A DNA stretch of 45,351 nt from Prochlorococcus sp. AG-347-L17 (GCA_003278925.1 QCCN01000013.1:1-45351), one strand, 5' to 3'; shown: positions 1 to 9,264, numbered from the stretch's first letter. The notes: generated from the letters alone by a model not told the origin. Made by a program: numbers and translations.

Positions 1-155
1 TTGACTAAATCAAGAACACCATACATAACTCCATGATCAGTAAGAGCTATAGATTCCATTCCAAGATCAGAAGCTCTATCTACAATTTTTGAAATTTGAC
101 TAGCTCCATCTAGCAAGCTGTAGTCACTATGATTATGAAGAGGAACGAAACCCAT
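1..155 (-). CDS. dnaE: DNA polymerase III alpha subunit, N-terminal fragment (partial)
   Basis: This is the first 51 codons of the replicative DNA polymerase III alpha subunit. The gene starts with ATG at 155 and runs off the left edge. The translation opens [18 protein letters not shown], the start of the PHP domain with its metal-binding HNHSDYS motif, and continues to an ALTDHG motif, both hallmarks of bacterial DnaE. Nothing can be said about the polymerase core, which lies outside the window. The next gene upstream on the same strand is gatA, 84 bases away. The identification is firm because the PHP motifs are intact and at the correct distance from the start. Confidence 0.93.
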   Translation of the reverse strand, partial: MGFVPLHNHSDYSLLDGASQISKIVDRASDLGMESIALTDHGVMYGVLDLV

Positions 156-239
156 ATTCAAATAATTTATATATATACGATAGAGAGAATTTCTAAAAAT
201 TCTATACTTTGTGATTACAAATTAATTATTAATACAAAT

Positions 240-1688
240 TCAGAGCAAAGGTCTATTCTTAATAACCTGAGCATCAATTTCAAAAATATTTGCGGCATTC
301 AATATTCTATCTTCCTCTAATACATTGCCTATCAATTGCAATCCTATAGGTAATCCTTTAGTATCAAAACCACAAGGAATACTGATTGCTGGGAGGCCTG
401 CTAAATTAACAGGAACAGTTAATAAATCAGATAAATACATTGAAAGTGGATCATTTATATAATCACCCTTCAAAAAAGCAGTCGTTGGGCAAGTTGGGGT
501 CAATAAAACATCTACTTTCTTAAAAGCATTATCAAAATCTTTTCTTATAAGTGTTCTAACTTTTTGTGCCTTCTTGTAATAAGCATCACTGTATCCGGCT
601 GACAAAGCATAAGTTCCTATCAAAATTCTTCTTTGTACTTCATCTCCAAAACCTTCAGCTCTACTTTTTGAAGTCATATCGATAAGATTTGAACCTTCAT
701 TCGATCTGTAGCCATATTTAACTCCATCATATCTAGCTAAATTTGCAGAGGCCTCTGAGGGTGCAATGACATAATAAGTCGCAATTCCATCATTAAATCT
801 GGGACATTCAATTTCGATAATTTCAGCTCCTAAAGTTTTGAATCTATCAACACCAGAAAGAACAGATTCCTTAACTTCTGAATTTAGGCCTGGGTGTTCA
901 AAACATTCTTTAATGATTCCTATTTTTAAACCCTTTATAGATTTATTTAAATCAGTCAAATAATTTGGTACTGGTTTATCAAGACATGTTGAGTCAAAGG
1001 GATCTTTACCAGATATTGAAAAAAGAATTTCAGCCGCATCTGAAACAGTATTTGTAATTGGGCCAATCTGATCAAGAGAGCTAGCAAATGCTACCAGTCC
1101 CCATCTACTAACTCTGCCATAGGTTGGTTTAAGGCCTACGACGCCACAAAAAGAAGCTGGTTGCCTTATTGATCCTCCTGTATCTGAACCTATAGCCGCA
1201 GCACAAAACCCAGCAGCAACTGAAGCGGCACTTCCACCTGAACTTCCGCCTGGCACTCTATTAATATCCCAAGGATTTGAAGTAACACCAAATACAGAAG
1301 TTTCCGTCGAACTACCCATTGCGAATTCGTCTAAATTTGTTTTTCCTAAACAGATCCCCCCTGAAGACCACAATTTACTTGAAGCTGTGGATTCATAAGG
1401 TGCAACAAAGCTTTTGAGCATTTTACTTGCACAAGTTGTTGCAACTCCTTTGGTGCAAATATTATCCTTTATTGCTATCGGCATCCCTGCAAGAGGAGGA
1501 AGATTGTCTTTATTTTGTATTAATTTATCAATATTCCTCGCTTGCGAGATCGCAATTTCTTTTGTAGTACAAATATATGAGTTAATTTTGGGATCTTTAT
1601 GATCGATTTTGGCAAAAATATCATCAACTAATTCCTTAACAGAAGCATTATTGGTAATAATTTCCTTTCTTAAAGAATTAAAATTCAT
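240..1688 (-). CDS. gatA: Glutamyl-tRNA(Gln) amidotransferase subunit A
   Basis: GatA is the amidase subunit of the GatCAB complex. It releases ammonia from glutamine so that misacylated Glu-tRNA(Gln), and often Asp-tRNA(Asn), can be amidated in the cytoplasm. The 482-residue length is typical. The amidase-signature catalytic triad is visible: Lys74 in GMPIAIKDN, Ser149 in GGSSGGS and Ser173 in [10 protein letters not shown], with the family's spacing of 75 and 24 residues. The C-terminal part has the conserved TPTCPTTAF and [10 protein letters not shown] blocks. The gene is followed on the same strand by dnaE. Cyanobacteria normally lack a glutaminyl-tRNA synthetase and depend on this enzyme. 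Confidence 0.97.
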   Translation of the reverse strand: MNFNSLRKEIITNNASVKELVDDIFAKIDHKDPKINSYICTTKEIAISQARNIDKLIQNKDNLPPLAGMPIAIKDNICTKGVATTCASKMLKSFVAPYESTASSKLWSSGGICLGKTNLDEFAMGSSTETSVFGVTSNPWDINRVPGGSSGGSAASVAAGFCAAAIGSDTGGSIRQPASFCGVVGLKPTYGRVSRWGLVAFASSLDQIGPITNTVSDAAEILFSISGKDPFDSTCLDKPVPNYLTDLNKSIKGLKIGIIKECFEHPGLNSEVKESVLSGVDRFKTLGAEIIEIECPRFNDGIATYYVIAPSEASANLARYDGVKYGYRSNEGSNLIDMTSKSRAEGFGDEVQRRILIGTYALSAGYSDAYYKKAQKVRTLIRKDFDNAFKKVDVLLTPTCPTTAFLKGDYINDPLSMYLSDLLTVPVNLAGLPAISIPCGFDTKGLPIGLQLIGNVLEEDRILNAANIFEIDAQVIKNRPLL

Positions 1689-1718
1689 TTTTTAATTTAT
1701 TTCCTAAAATTAAAATTA

Positions 1719-1934
1719 TCAGACAGTTAATGGTTCTTCTTTTTTGCAACGAACCAAACTATGTTTAATATTTTTAGACCCTTCATCTGAAAGATCTTTT
1801 ATAAAAGAAGATATATTTTCTTTTAAACTACGTTTAGTAATAAATGGACCAAACCAATAAATTCCATGAGGTTGATCTGTCTCAATTTTAGCCCACCAGG
1901 CTAATCCGAGTTTGTTTCCAAAGTTTCTGATCAA
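1719..1934 (-). CDS. DUF1816 family small protein
   Basis: This 71-residue protein contains the pattern GLAWWAKI followed by YWFGPF and a region predicted to be helical. That is the signature I associate with the cyanobacterial DUF1816 family. It has no signal peptide or membrane segment. Members of the family are small soluble proteins, some fused to phycobilisome-linker-type sequences in other cyanobacteria, but no biochemical function is established. It sits between rlmB and gatA on the same strand, 30 bases from gatA, and may be co-transcribed with it. The role remains unassigned. Confidence 0.75.
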   Translation of the reverse strand: MIRNFGNKLGLAWWAKIETDQPHGIYWFGPFITKRSLKENISSFIKDLSDEGSKNIKHSLVRCKKEEPLTV

Positions 1935-2079
1935 ATTTTATTGGCCCTTTAGACCAGCAATTCTTGTTAAATTCTATACAATTTTGTAGTGAAAATTCAA
2001 TATATTTTTATTAATCATCAAAATGTATTGAAATAACAACATTTTATTAGTCTTTAATGATAATGAATTTTAAAAAAAA

Positions 2080-3075
2080 TCATTTACTTGTCAAGTGAAA
2101 TAGTGATATAGCAGCCGCTACAGAGGCGTTTAAACTTGAAGTTTTACCTTTAAGAGGAATACTTAAAAGAAAATCGCATTTTTTTTGAGTAAGCAAAGAA
2201 ATACCTTTATCTTCAGAGCCTACTATAATTACCAATGGTGCTTTTTCTAGAAAATTTGAGATAGATAATTGACCATCTCCAGATAATCCAACAACAAGAA
2301 AACCATATTTTTTAAGCTCCTCAATTGCTCTATTTAAATTAACAACTCTACTTACTTGCAAGTGCTCCAATGCTCCTGCAGCTACCTTGGCGACTGTCCC
2401 CGTCAATCCAGCTGATCTTCTCTGAGGAATGATGATGCCCTTGCAATCAAATGCTTCCGCTGATCTTATAATCGCACCAACATTATGTGGATCAGTTATA
2501 CCGTCTAATGCAAGTATTATGGGATTTGCACAGTTGTGTTTAGAAAAGTCGATTAAATGTTCTAGGGATATTGTTTTCGAGCATGCTAGCTGCAATGCGA
2601 CACCTTGATGTGCAGCACCATTAGTGATTTGTGAAAGCCTATTCCAAGAAACTTCCTCAATTAAGATTCCTTCTGATTTAAGGTCCTTAAGCAAAATATA
2701 GAATTTGTCTGAAGAAAAGATTTCCGAAGTACACCAAATCCTATTAATAGCTCTTTTAGTAATAAGAGCCTCATAAACCGAATGTTTACCCCATATCCAG
2801 TCATCAAAATTTCTCTTAGTAAACTCTTGGTAATTGTCAGGATTATTATTAGAAAATTCTTTATTAGATTTAAATGTGGGCTTTCTCCTCTTGTAGGATG
2901 AAAAAGTATTATTATTATTTGAATTTTCAACATTCTTATTTTTAGCAGAATTGTTCAATAATCTTTCATTTTTTTCTGAACGATTTATATTTTTTGAATA
3001 ATAACCAAAATCTGAATTTTTTTTGTACTCTTGATTATTTTTTCTTGAAAAATTTTTTTTAGAGGAGTTTTTCAT
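2080..3075 (-). CDS. rlmB: 23S rRNA 2'-O-methyltransferase, RlmB/TrmH (SpoU) family
   Basis: This is a SPOUT-class RNA methyltransferase that transfers a methyl group from S-adenosylmethionine to a ribose 2'-OH, most likely at the 23S rRNA site modified by RlmB. The C-terminal two thirds hold the substrate-binding domain (around WIWGKHSVYEAL) and the three SpoU motifs: LDGITDPHNVGAIIRSAEAF, IIVGSEDKGIS and IPLKGKTSSLNASVAAAIS, which forms the cofactor knot. The first 85 or so residues are low-complexity, rich in Asn, Lys and Ser, and probably disordered and RNA-binding. Such basic extensions occur in picocyanobacterial RlmB proteins. It lies 15 bases after mrnC, so STAS-mrnC-rlmB forms a likely operon. 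The exact target nucleotide is inferred. Confidence 0.9.
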   Translation of the reverse strand: MKNSSKKNFSRKNNQEYKKNSDFGYYSKNINRSEKNERLLNNSAKNKNVENSNNNNTFSSYKRRKPTFKSNKEFSNNNPDNYQEFTKRNFDDWIWGKHSVYEALITKRAINRIWCTSEIFSSDKFYILLKDLKSEGILIEEVSWNRLSQITNGAAHQGVALQLACSKTISLEHLIDFSKHNCANPIILALDGITDPHNVGAIIRSAEAFDCKGIIIPQRRSAGLTGTVAKVAAGALEHLQVSRVVNLNRAIEELKKYGFLVVGLSGDGQLSISNFLEKAPLVIIVGSEDKGISLLTQKKCDFLLSIPLKGKTSSLNASVAAAISLFHLTSK

Positions 3076-3090
3076 AGGTTCAATTAATTT

Positions 3091-3477
3091 TTAATCTAAA
3101 TATTCAAAAAGTTTTGATAATCTTTGAGGATCTTTTAAAAATAACCAACCTATGAGAGTTTCAAAACCAGTTGCTCTGGAATATATGGTAGGGTCTGAAG
3201 ACTTTGGATATCTCTTTGTTTTATTTCTAGCACGCCTAATTAGATCTATTTCATTTGAATTTAATAAATGTTCAATTTGACTTAATGATTTTGATTGAGA
3301 TTTTGCTTTTACTTCGTTTACTACAGATAAATGTAGATCTTTGGATTTTAAAGGGAAATGAACATGTCTTAGTCTTTGATGAAGCTCCCATACAGAATCT
3401 CCAAGCCAAGCAAGTTGAATAACACCTATATCTTCGGGAGATCCATATGGAACCAAATTTTGAATCCAATAATTCAA
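3091..3477 (-). CDS. mrnC: Mini-ribonuclease III
   Basis: Mini-III is a dimeric RNase III catalytic domain without a double-stranded-RNA-binding domain. In Bacillus it matures 23S rRNA precursor ends. The 128-residue length fits. The catalytic-domain motif appears as LAWLGDSVWEL near residues 23-33, and the conserved C-terminal stretch YSRATGFETLIGWLFL carries the second acidic cluster. The start used is TTG at 3477, because its TTGA overlaps the stop of the upstream STAS gene by four bases, suggesting translational coupling. No better in-frame ATG precedes the conserved region. Its neighbour is an rRNA methyltransferase, consistent with a ribosome-maturation pair. Confidence 0.88.
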   Translation of the reverse strand: MNYWIQNLVPYGSPEDIGVIQLAWLGDSVWELHQRLRHVHFPLKSKDLHLSVVNEVKAKSQSKSLSQIEHLLNSNEIDLIRRARNKTKRYPKSSDPTIYSRATGFETLIGWLFLKDPQRLSKLFEYLD

Positions 3478-3839
3478 TTTTTTAAATAATTTAAAGCATC
3501 ATCAAGGCTTGACTTCAAGTTAAGAAAATCACCTAAACGAACTAGTTTAATTGTTTGGGCCACTCTCGAATTACCAACGACAGAGAAACCAAGTTTCGAC
3601 TTTTTGCACTCTTTAGCAGTCTGAACTAGAGCTCCTAGACCCGAGGAATCTAAAAAATCTATTTTTGTAAGATCAACAACGAATGGGAGCTCATTTTTTA
3701 AATTATTAGTAACAAAAGTCTTAAATTGTTTTTCTGAGAAAGCATCAAGTTGGCCTTTAAAAGTAAAAACAATAATGTTTGTTTTAAACTCAAGGTTTCC
3801 TCTTAAAGAAACCGTTAACTTCTGGAAATCTTCTATGAT
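3474..3839 (-). CDS. STAS-domain protein (anti-sigma-factor antagonist-like) with a non-canonical start
   Basis: The translated frame reads as a single STAS domain of about 121 residues. It has a beta-rich start, the phosphorylation-site-like motif DFLDSSGLGALVQ in the middle, and a helical C-terminus. STAS proteins of this kind bind anti-sigma kinases or act in partner-switching regulation; the partner here is unknown. No ATG, GTG or TTG exists in frame before the domain. A strong ribosome-binding sequence, GGAGG at 3850-3846, lies six bases before ATC (3839-3837) and nine before ATA (3836-3834), and a TAG stop directly precedes ATC. I place the start at ATC by analogy with rare ATT/ATC/ATA starts; a base change or sequence error in an original ATG is equally possible. 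The stop overlaps the mrnC TTG start by four bases. Confidence 0.75.
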   Translation of the reverse strand: MIEDFQKLTVSLRGNLEFKTNIIVFTFKGQLDAFSEKQFKTFVTNNLKNELPFVVDLTKIDFLDSSGLGALVQTAKECKKSKLGFSVVGNSRVAQTIKLVRLGDFLNLKSSLDDALNYLKN

Positions 3840-3900
3840 CTAATACCTCCAAAGAATAAATGTATCAAATGTAATTATCAAATCAAAAGAATACAATATG

Positions 3901-5040
3901 TCAACATCTTTCTAACATTAGAGAAACAAATTTTTTAAATAAATAATCTGAATCATGTGGGCCTGGTCCTGCTTCTGGATGATATTGCACACTAAATATT
4001 GGCTTATTATTAACTTCTAGGCCAGCCACAGTATTATCGTTGAGATTGTAGTGGGTTATTCTGACTATGTCTTTTGAGAGAGAGTTAGGATCAATAGCAA
4101 AACCATGATTCTGACTAGTAATCTCAATTTTATTATTTTCACCACAAGGGTGATTTAAACCACGATGTCCGAAAGGAAGTTTATAAGTTAAACCTCCTAA
4201 TGCTAATCCAAATATTTGGTGACCTAGGCAAATACCAAACATAGGTATCGCCGCATAATCAATAAGCGATCTTGCTAAGTCTATGCCTTCTGAAACAGCA
4301 GAAGGATCGCCTGGACCATTTGAGAAAAAAATACCATCAGGCTTGTTAGAGAGAACATCTTTTAGAGAAGTTCGAGAAGGCAAAACCAAAACTTCACAAC
4401 CATGGGATGCAAATCTATTTAGAATTGAATTTTTAATTCCAAAATCAATTGCTATTATTTTTAATTTTTTAGACGATTCAGTATATCTTTTTCTTACATC
4501 AAAATTTGTTTGAGTATGATCTTGCCATAAATAATGTTTCTTTGTTGAAACTATTTTTGACAAATTTAATCCCTCCATTTTTGGCGTCTCTTGAATTATC
4601 TTTAAACAACTTTCTACAGTTTTATCTTCAGAGGTAATAACTCCATTCATAGAACCACTAGATCTTAAAATTTTAACAAGAGCTCGTGTATCAATTCCAT
4701 GTAGACCTATGATATTTTTCTCAACTAACCATTGATTAAAATTCTTTTTAGATCTCCAATTGCTGTTATTAGATGAAAAATTTCTGACAATTATGCCTTT
4801 AACATGAATATTAGATTCTGAATCTTCAAAATTAATACCAGTATTTCCAATTTCTGGATATGTAAATGTTAATATCTGTCCGTAATAACTTGGATCAGTA
4901 ATAACTTCTTGATATCCGGTCATTCCCGTATTAAAAACTATTTCACCAATTGCTGTACCTGAAGCACCAAAATAAAATCCAGGAAATACAATGCCATTAC
5001 TTAAGACTAATTTTGCGTTTTTCTTATATGGATTAATCAT
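3901..5040 (-). CDS. carA: Carbamoyl-phosphate synthase small subunit (glutaminase)
   Basis: CarA hydrolyses glutamine and channels ammonia to CarB for carbamoyl phosphate, feeding arginine and pyrimidine synthesis. The N-terminal domain shows ALLV-type strands and GMTGYQEVITDPSYYGQI. The C-terminal class I glutamine amidotransferase domain shows FSNGPGDPSAV, the nucleophile motif MFGICLGHQI and the histidine/glutamate of YHPEAGPGPHDSDYLF. I chose ATG at 5040, which gives MINPYKKNAKLVL, 379 residues. The frame can be extended to 5100, but that would overlap the end of trpD by 46 bases and add a non-conserved Lys/Phe-rich leader. With the chosen start the gap to trpD is 14 bases, so trpD-carA are probably co-transcribed. 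Confidence 0.95.
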   Translation of the reverse strand: MINPYKKNAKLVLSNGIVFPGFYFGASGTAIGEIVFNTGMTGYQEVITDPSYYGQILTFTYPEIGNTGINFEDSESNIHVKGIIVRNFSSNNSNWRSKKNFNQWLVEKNIIGLHGIDTRALVKILRSSGSMNGVITSEDKTVESCLKIIQETPKMEGLNLSKIVSTKKHYLWQDHTQTNFDVRKRYTESSKKLKIIAIDFGIKNSILNRFASHGCEVLVLPSRTSLKDVLSNKPDGIFFSNGPGDPSAVSEGIDLARSLIDYAAIPMFGICLGHQIFGLALGGLTYKLPFGHRGLNHPCGENNKIEITSQNHGFAIDPNSLSKDIVRITHYNLNDNTVAGLEVNNKPIFSVQYHPEAGPGPHDSDYLFKKFVSLMLERC

Positions 5041-5054
5041 TAATTTGAAATTAA

Positions 5055-6089
5055 TTAATTTGTAGATAAATAATTTTTTAAGAGTAAAAACTTTTTCCAA
5101 GGATCTCCTTGATTAATTGAAAATAATGATTTATTAAATCCTTCATTTAAATCATCTTCAATTCCAGCAGCCCAGAGCACTAAAGCAGCATTCAAGGCAA
5201 CAACATCGATATGAGATTTTTGTCCAGAACCATTTAAAACAGACTGCAATATTTCCTCGTTAGAATCAAGATCAGAAACTACAAGCTTTTCGTTTGGAAT
5301 ATTTTCATGTTTGAAATCTGTAATATTAATTTTTGAAAACCTTAATTCACCATTTTCAACAAATACTAATTTATTCTCACCTTGAAGCGAAGCTTCATCA
5401 AGGCCACCTGCACCATGAACAACGATGGCTCTATTCATCCCCATCTTCAAAAGCGCGCTTCCCATAGGTTTTAAAAGATCCTCCGAAGCAACACCCAAAA
5501 CTTGTGCATTTGGTCTTAAAGGATTAACCAATGGCCCAAGCTGATTAAATACTGTCCTTATTCCAAGAGTCTTTCTTAATGGAGCGAGTTTTATTAAAGA
5601 TTTATGCCAAACAGGTGCGAACAAAAAAGTTATCCCAATATCACTTACTGCTGTTATTACTTTTTCTAATGAACAATTTAAATTCAAACCAAGATTCAAT
5701 AAAACATCAGCAGAGCCAACTTTCCCACTAGCACTTTTATTTCCGTGTTTTGCAATTTTTACCCCACAAGAAGCAGCAACAAATGCTACTGATGTTGAAA
5801 TATTAAATGTATTAGCTCCATCCCCCCCCGTACCACAAGTATCTACCAAATATAAATTTGGTCTTGCCACTGGCAATTCGCATACATTTAAAAGTTCATC
5901 AGCCATAGAACTTAGTTCGACACCAGTAGAGCCCTTAGCTCTCAAAGCACCCAAAAAAGCTCCTGTTTCAACATCTGAAATTTCATCATTAAGCCATCTT
6001 TGCATTAAAGATCTAGAAGTTAAATCATCAAGATTTCTACCCTCTAACAAATTATTTAGGATTTCAGAGTTCGATTGATTAGAAAACAT
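5055..6089 (-). CDS. trpD: Anthranilate phosphoribosyltransferase
   Basis: TrpD joins anthranilate to phosphoribosyl pyrophosphate, the second step of tryptophan synthesis. The 344-residue length is typical. The phosphoribosyl-binding motif [17 protein letters not shown] is complete, followed by [17 protein letters not shown], and the anthranilate-binding region [12 protein letters not shown] and HGAGGLDE is also present. Upstream on the same strand, 31 bases away, is a DUF3288 gene; downstream is carA. No leader peptide or attenuator is evident in the short upstream gap. All key family motifs are present and I see no sign of damage. Confidence 0.97.
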   Translation of the reverse strand: MFSNQSNSEILNNLLEGRNLDDLTSRSLMQRWLNDEISDVETGAFLGALRAKGSTGVELSSMADELLNVCELPVARPNLYLVDTCGTGGDGANTFNISTSVAFVAASCGVKIAKHGNKSASGKVGSADVLLNLGLNLNCSLEKVITAVSDIGITFLFAPVWHKSLIKLAPLRKTLGIRTVFNQLGPLVNPLRPNAQVLGVASEDLLKPMGSALLKMGMNRAIVVHGAGGLDEASLQGENKLVFVENGELRFSKINITDFKHENIPNEKLVVSDLDSNEEILQSVLNGSGQKSHIDVVALNAALVLWAAGIEDDLNEGFNKSLFSINQGDPWKKFLLLKNYLSTN

Positions 6090-6120
6090 TTACTTATTGA
6101 AAAAAGTTATGCAATAAAAT

Positions 6121-6417
6121 TCAATTTGAGGTATCAAAACCAGAGCCAACTAAATCTTTATTTGTACTAGAAGGCCTAAAGCTTTTTGACCAAATATTTT
6201 TGGTTTTTGAAAAAAGTTCATTTTTAGTGATTTTCCAAAATTTTAAAATTTTTTCAATATCATTTTTTATTTCAATTTCTCCAGGGAAATAAGTATAGCG
6301 ATTTATTAATCTAGCCAAATTTATGTAATCAAGATCTTCTGGTGTTTTTTTTGAGATAAGGGAATCTATAATAATCTTGTCTGTTTTATGTAATGGATGA
6401 GTTTGTTGGTTACCCAT
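6121..6417 (-). CDS. DUF3288 family protein
   Basis: This 98-residue protein has the pattern HPLHKTDKIIIDSLIS near the N-terminus, then LARLINRYTYFPGEIEI and ILKFWKITKNELFSKTKNIW. I recognise this as the cyanobacterial DUF3288 family: a small helical soluble protein with a conserved arginine/tyrosine block before FPG. No function is established. About 15 poorly conserved residues follow the domain. It is 31 bases upstream of trpD on the same strand and divergent from the ABC transporter at 6498, leaving an 80-base shared promoter region. The family assignment is from pattern memory and not from a search. Confidence 0.7.
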   Translation of the reverse strand: MGNQQTHPLHKTDKIIIDSLISKKTPEDLDYINLARLINRYTYFPGEIEIKNDIEKILKFWKITKNELFSKTKNIWSKSFRPSSTNKDLVGSGFDTSN

Positions 6418-6497
6418 AAATAAATACTAAATCATTTATAAAATTAGCTCACATATTCAAAAATGAAACATTATCTTAATCATATCGGCAAAATAAA

Positions 6498-8243
6498 ATG
6501 AAAAATTTAAAGTTAAAAGTTATATCTAAATACCTAAGGCCGTACAAAAAAGAATTCTCATATGGAGCTTTAGCGCTATTGGTAGTAAATATATTAAGTG
6601 TAGTAATACCCTTAGAAGTAAAAAATATAATTGACCAATTACAAAATGGGTTTTCTTCGAATTTTATTATTTCTAAATCTTTGTGGTTAATATTTCTAGC
6701 AACTTGTATGGGTTTAATAAGATTATTTTCAAGACAGATTGTCTTTGGTATAGGAAGAAAAGTAGAGGTAAATCTACGTCAAAAACTTTTTGACCATTTA
6801 CTTACTCAAGATCCAGAATGGATACAAAAAAAAGGTAGTGGGGACATTATTAGTAGAGCTACAAGCGATGTTGAAAACATAAGAAGACTTTTAGGCTTTA
6901 CAGTCTTAAGCTTATGCAACATTGTCTTAGCTTATTCATTCACTATTCCTTCAATGTTTTCGATTAATAAAACATTAACAATATCAGCTCTAATGATATT
7001 TCCACTAATCCTTGGAATTGTAAGTCTATTTGGGGGCAGAATGGTTAATCAAAGAAAAGCTCAACAAGAATCATTATCAAAACTTAGTGATCTAATACAA
7101 GAAGATCTTTCTGGCATAAGCGCTATCAAAATTTATGCCCAGGAGAATGCTGAGAAAAATGAGTTTAACATATACAATAATGCCTATCAAAATTCAGCGA
7201 TAAAACTTGCAAGAACAGCGAGTACCCTATTCCCTCTTTTGCAAGGTATATCTTCAATTTCTCTATTGATTTTATTATCATTAGGTACTTTTCAATTAGA
7301 AAGTGGATTTATTTCTATAGGTGGTTTAGTAGCTTTAATTCTTTACGTTGAAAGACTTGTCTTCCCTACAGCTCTATTAGGTTTTACCTTAAATACTTTT
7401 CAACTCGGTCAAGTAAGTTTAGATCGTGTCGAAGAAATCTTTCAGAACAATCCAAATATTGTAGATAGATCAGACACTAAATTTTTAAAAAGAAAGGTAA
7501 ATGGATTCTTAGAAGCAAAAAGTTTAACGATAAAATATCCAGGATCAAAATTTAATGCATTAAATGGTATCAATTTTAAAATTTATCCAGGAGAACTTAT
7601 TGCAATAGTTGGCCCAGTAGGTTGTGGTAAAACAACACTAGCAAAGTCTCTAGGAAGAACTATTGAAATTCCAGACAATCAATTATTTTTAGATGAAATT
7701 GATGTGAAAACATTAAAATTAAGTGATCTTAGAAAAAATATTTCAATTGTTCCACAAGAAGCATTCTTATTTACTTCTACAATCTCAGAAAACCTAAGTT
7801 TTGGAGAACCCAAAGCTTCGAAATTTTTAGTTAAAGAAAGCGCCACAAAAGCTGGTTTGATTGATGATATCAATAGCTTTCCTCAGAAGTTTAAAACTAT
7901 TGTTGGTGAAAGAGGTATTACATTAAGTGGAGGACAAAGGCAAAGGACTGCATTAGGAAGAGCACTGCTTGTTAATTCTCCCATTGTTGTTCTAGATGAT
8001 GCTTTAGCAAGTGTAGATAATAAAACAGCAGCAAGAATAATAGAAGAAATGAGTGCTAGAAGTAATAAAACAATCATAATGATTAGTCACCAACTTTCTG
8101 TTGCAGCTACTTGTGATAGGGTTTTGGTAATGGATAAAGGAGAAATTGTTCAAGAAGGGAACCATAAAGATTTAGTAAAAGAAAATGGGTTATATAAACA
8201 ACTTTGGGAAAGAGAACTAGCCACAAGAATTGTTAAGAGCTAA
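6498..8243 (+). CDS. ABC exporter half-transporter (fused permease and ATPase, MsbA/MdlB type)
   Basis: This 581-residue protein has an N-terminal six-helix transmembrane domain (about residues 15-310) and a C-terminal ATPase. The ATPase shows Walker A GPVGCGKTT, a Q-loop in SIVPQEAFLF, signature LSGGQRQR, and Walker B ending VVLDDALASVD followed by a switch histidine in MISHQLS. The residue after the Walker B aspartate is Asp, not the usual catalytic Glu, as seen in one half of some heterodimeric exporters (MdlA/B, SmdA/B). That suggests it could pair with another half-transporter elsewhere. The substrate is unknown; lipids, peptides and drugs are all handled by this class. It starts at ATG 6498 and is divergent from the DUF3288 gene. 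Confidence 0.9.
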   Translation: MKNLKLKVISKYLRPYKKEFSYGALALLVVNILSVVIPLEVKNIIDQLQNGFSSNFIISKSLWLIFLATCMGLIRLFSRQIVFGIGRKVEVNLRQKLFDHLLTQDPEWIQKKGSGDIISRATSDVENIRRLLGFTVLSLCNIVLAYSFTIPSMFSINKTLTISALMIFPLILGIVSLFGGRMVNQRKAQQESLSKLSDLIQEDLSGISAIKIYAQENAEKNEFNIYNNAYQNSAIKLARTASTLFPLLQGISSISLLILLSLGTFQLESGFISIGGLVALILYVERLVFPTALLGFTLNTFQLGQVSLDRVEEIFQNNPNIVDRSDTKFLKRKVNGFLEAKSLTIKYPGSKFNALNGINFKIYPGELIAIVGPVGCGKTTLAKSLGRTIEIPDNQLFLDEIDVKTLKLSDLRKNISIVPQEAFLFTSTISENLSFGEPKASKFLVKESATKAGLIDDINSFPQKFKTIVGERGITLSGGQRQRTALGRALLVNSPIVVLDDALASVDNKTAARIIEEMSARSNKTIIMISHQLSVAATCDRVLVMDKGEIVQEGNHKDLVKENGLYKQLWERELATRIVKS

Positions 8244-8260
8244 AAGTTAATTTTTTTTCC

Positions 8261-8266
8261 TATAAT
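8261..8266 (+). promoter_or_regulatory. Candidate -10 element of msrA
   Basis: A perfect TATAAT hexamer lies 15 bases before the msrA start codon, in the 38-base gap after the ABC exporter gene. No convincing -35 hexamer sits 17 bases upstream; the region is T-rich. Cyanobacterial promoters often need only the -10. If used, the 5' leader would be very short. Confidence 0.45.
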
Positions 8267-8281
8267 GAGAAAATTTAAATT

Positions 8282-9010
8282 ATGTTTAAATTCCTAAAAA
8301 AAATTATGAATAATGAGGAGGTTACTTTAACTAATGATGCTTATTCTTTACATAGAATATTAAAAACAGATATTAAAAAAGATCCTAATATCCAAGAAGA
8401 TGAAATAATTTTTGGATGTGGTTGTTTCTGGGGAGCTGAAAAATGTTTTTGGAAACTTCCTGGAGTTGTAACTACTTCTGTAGGTTATGCTGGTGGAGAA
8501 AAAAGCAATCCAACTTATTATGAAGTTTGTTCCGGTTTAACAGGTCATTCAGAAGTTGTAAGAGTTATATGGGATAAAAGGGAAATAGATATAAGTGATT
8601 TATTAAAAATGTTTTGGGAATGTCATAACCCTACTCAAAAAGACAGGCAGGGTAATGATATTGGAACTCAATATAGATCTGCAATATATTACACAAATGA
8701 AAATAATTTAAAGACTATTTTGACCAGTAAGGAACAATATCAAAAAGAACTAAACAAAAAAAATCTTGGATTAATAGAAACGGAAATAAAAAAGATTGAT
8801 GCATATTTTTTTGCAGAACAACATCATCAACAATATCTCGCATCAGCTGGAAGCAGACAGTATTGCTCTGCTTCTCCTACAAAAGTTAAGTTGGGAGTTT
8901 TTACTGGAAGTAACTACAAATTAAAAGAACATATATGGGAAAACTTTAATTGGGAAGTTGATAAGTGTGTATTGAGATCTGATAACAATCCAATAAAGAA
9001 TAACATTTAA
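8282..9010 (+). CDS. msrA: Peptide methionine sulfoxide reductase A
   Basis: MsrA reduces the S-form of methionine sulfoxide in proteins, repairing oxidative damage that is significant in a photosynthetic cell. The catalytic motif GCFWG is at residues 47-51 with the nucleophile Cys48, followed by GVVTTSVGYAGG. The GTQYRSAIYYTN block and the AEQHHQQYLA motif complete the family pattern. The protein is 242 residues, slightly longer than the compact E. coli-type core because of about 40 residues before the catalytic motif and a C-terminal tail with a resolving-cysteine candidate (QYCSAS). It sits alone on the plus strand between the exporter gene and tRNA-Pro. Confidence 0.95.
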   Translation: MFKFLKKIMNNEEVTLTNDAYSLHRILKTDIKKDPNIQEDEIIFGCGCFWGAEKCFWKLPGVVTTSVGYAGGEKSNPTYYEVCSGLTGHSEVVRVIWDKREIDISDLLKMFWECHNPTQKDRQGNDIGTQYRSAIYYTNENNLKTILTSKEQYQKELNKKNLGLIETEIKKIDAYFFAEQHHQQYLASAGSRQYCSASPTKVKLGVFTGSNYKLKEHIWENFNWEVDKCVLRSDNNPIKNNI

Positions 9011-9037
9011 ATCAACCTTATCTCTATAGTAAAGAAA

Positions 9038-9111
9038 CGGGGCGTAGCGCAGTTTGGTAGCGCACCACTTTGGGGTAGTGGGGGTCGTGGGTTCAAATCC
9101 CGCCGTTCCGA
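9038..9111 (+). tRNA. tRNA-Pro(GGG)
   Basis: A complete cloverleaf can be folded. The acceptor arm pairs CGGGGCG with CGTTCCG (two G-U pairs). The D-stem is GCGC/GCGC and the anticodon stem is CCACT/AGTGG around the loop TTGGGGT, giving anticodon GGG. The T-arm is GTGGG/CCCGC with loop TTCAAAT. The discriminator base is A and the 3' CCA is not encoded. The anticodon reads CCC and CCU proline codons. Confidence 0.96.
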
Positions 9112-9264
9112 TTACTTATCGTCTTCATTTATAAGCGACTTATATAGTTTATATGAACTTATACCTACTGCTATGAATGTAAAAGAAGAAAAAAAAGCTA
9201 AAACCAATATAGTTAGATTTGAAACTTCCACTTCACCTAATTGGAAAGATATAAAAATGTTCAT
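9112..9264 (-). CDS. Small single-helix membrane protein (hypothetical)
   Basis: A 50-residue frame starts at ATG 9264 and ends at TAA immediately next to the tRNA 3' end. It has a polar start, an uninterrupted hydrophobic helix (LTILVLAFFSSFTFIAVGI) and a short charged tail ending NEDDK. The architecture resembles the many one-helix thylakoid or plasma-membrane microproteins of picocyanobacteria, but I do not recognise the family. The neat, non-overlapping fit between the tRNA and uppP supports it being real. Function unknown. Confidence 0.6.
   Translation of the reverse strand: MNIFISFQLGEVEVSNLTILVLAFFSSFTFIAVGISSYKLYKSLINEDDK

Noticed and set aside
129..320. 63-codon plus-strand frame across the dnaE/gatA junction
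   Set aside because: It overlaps two certain genes on the opposite strand and has an Ile/Asn/Tyr composition typical of AT-rich chance frames.
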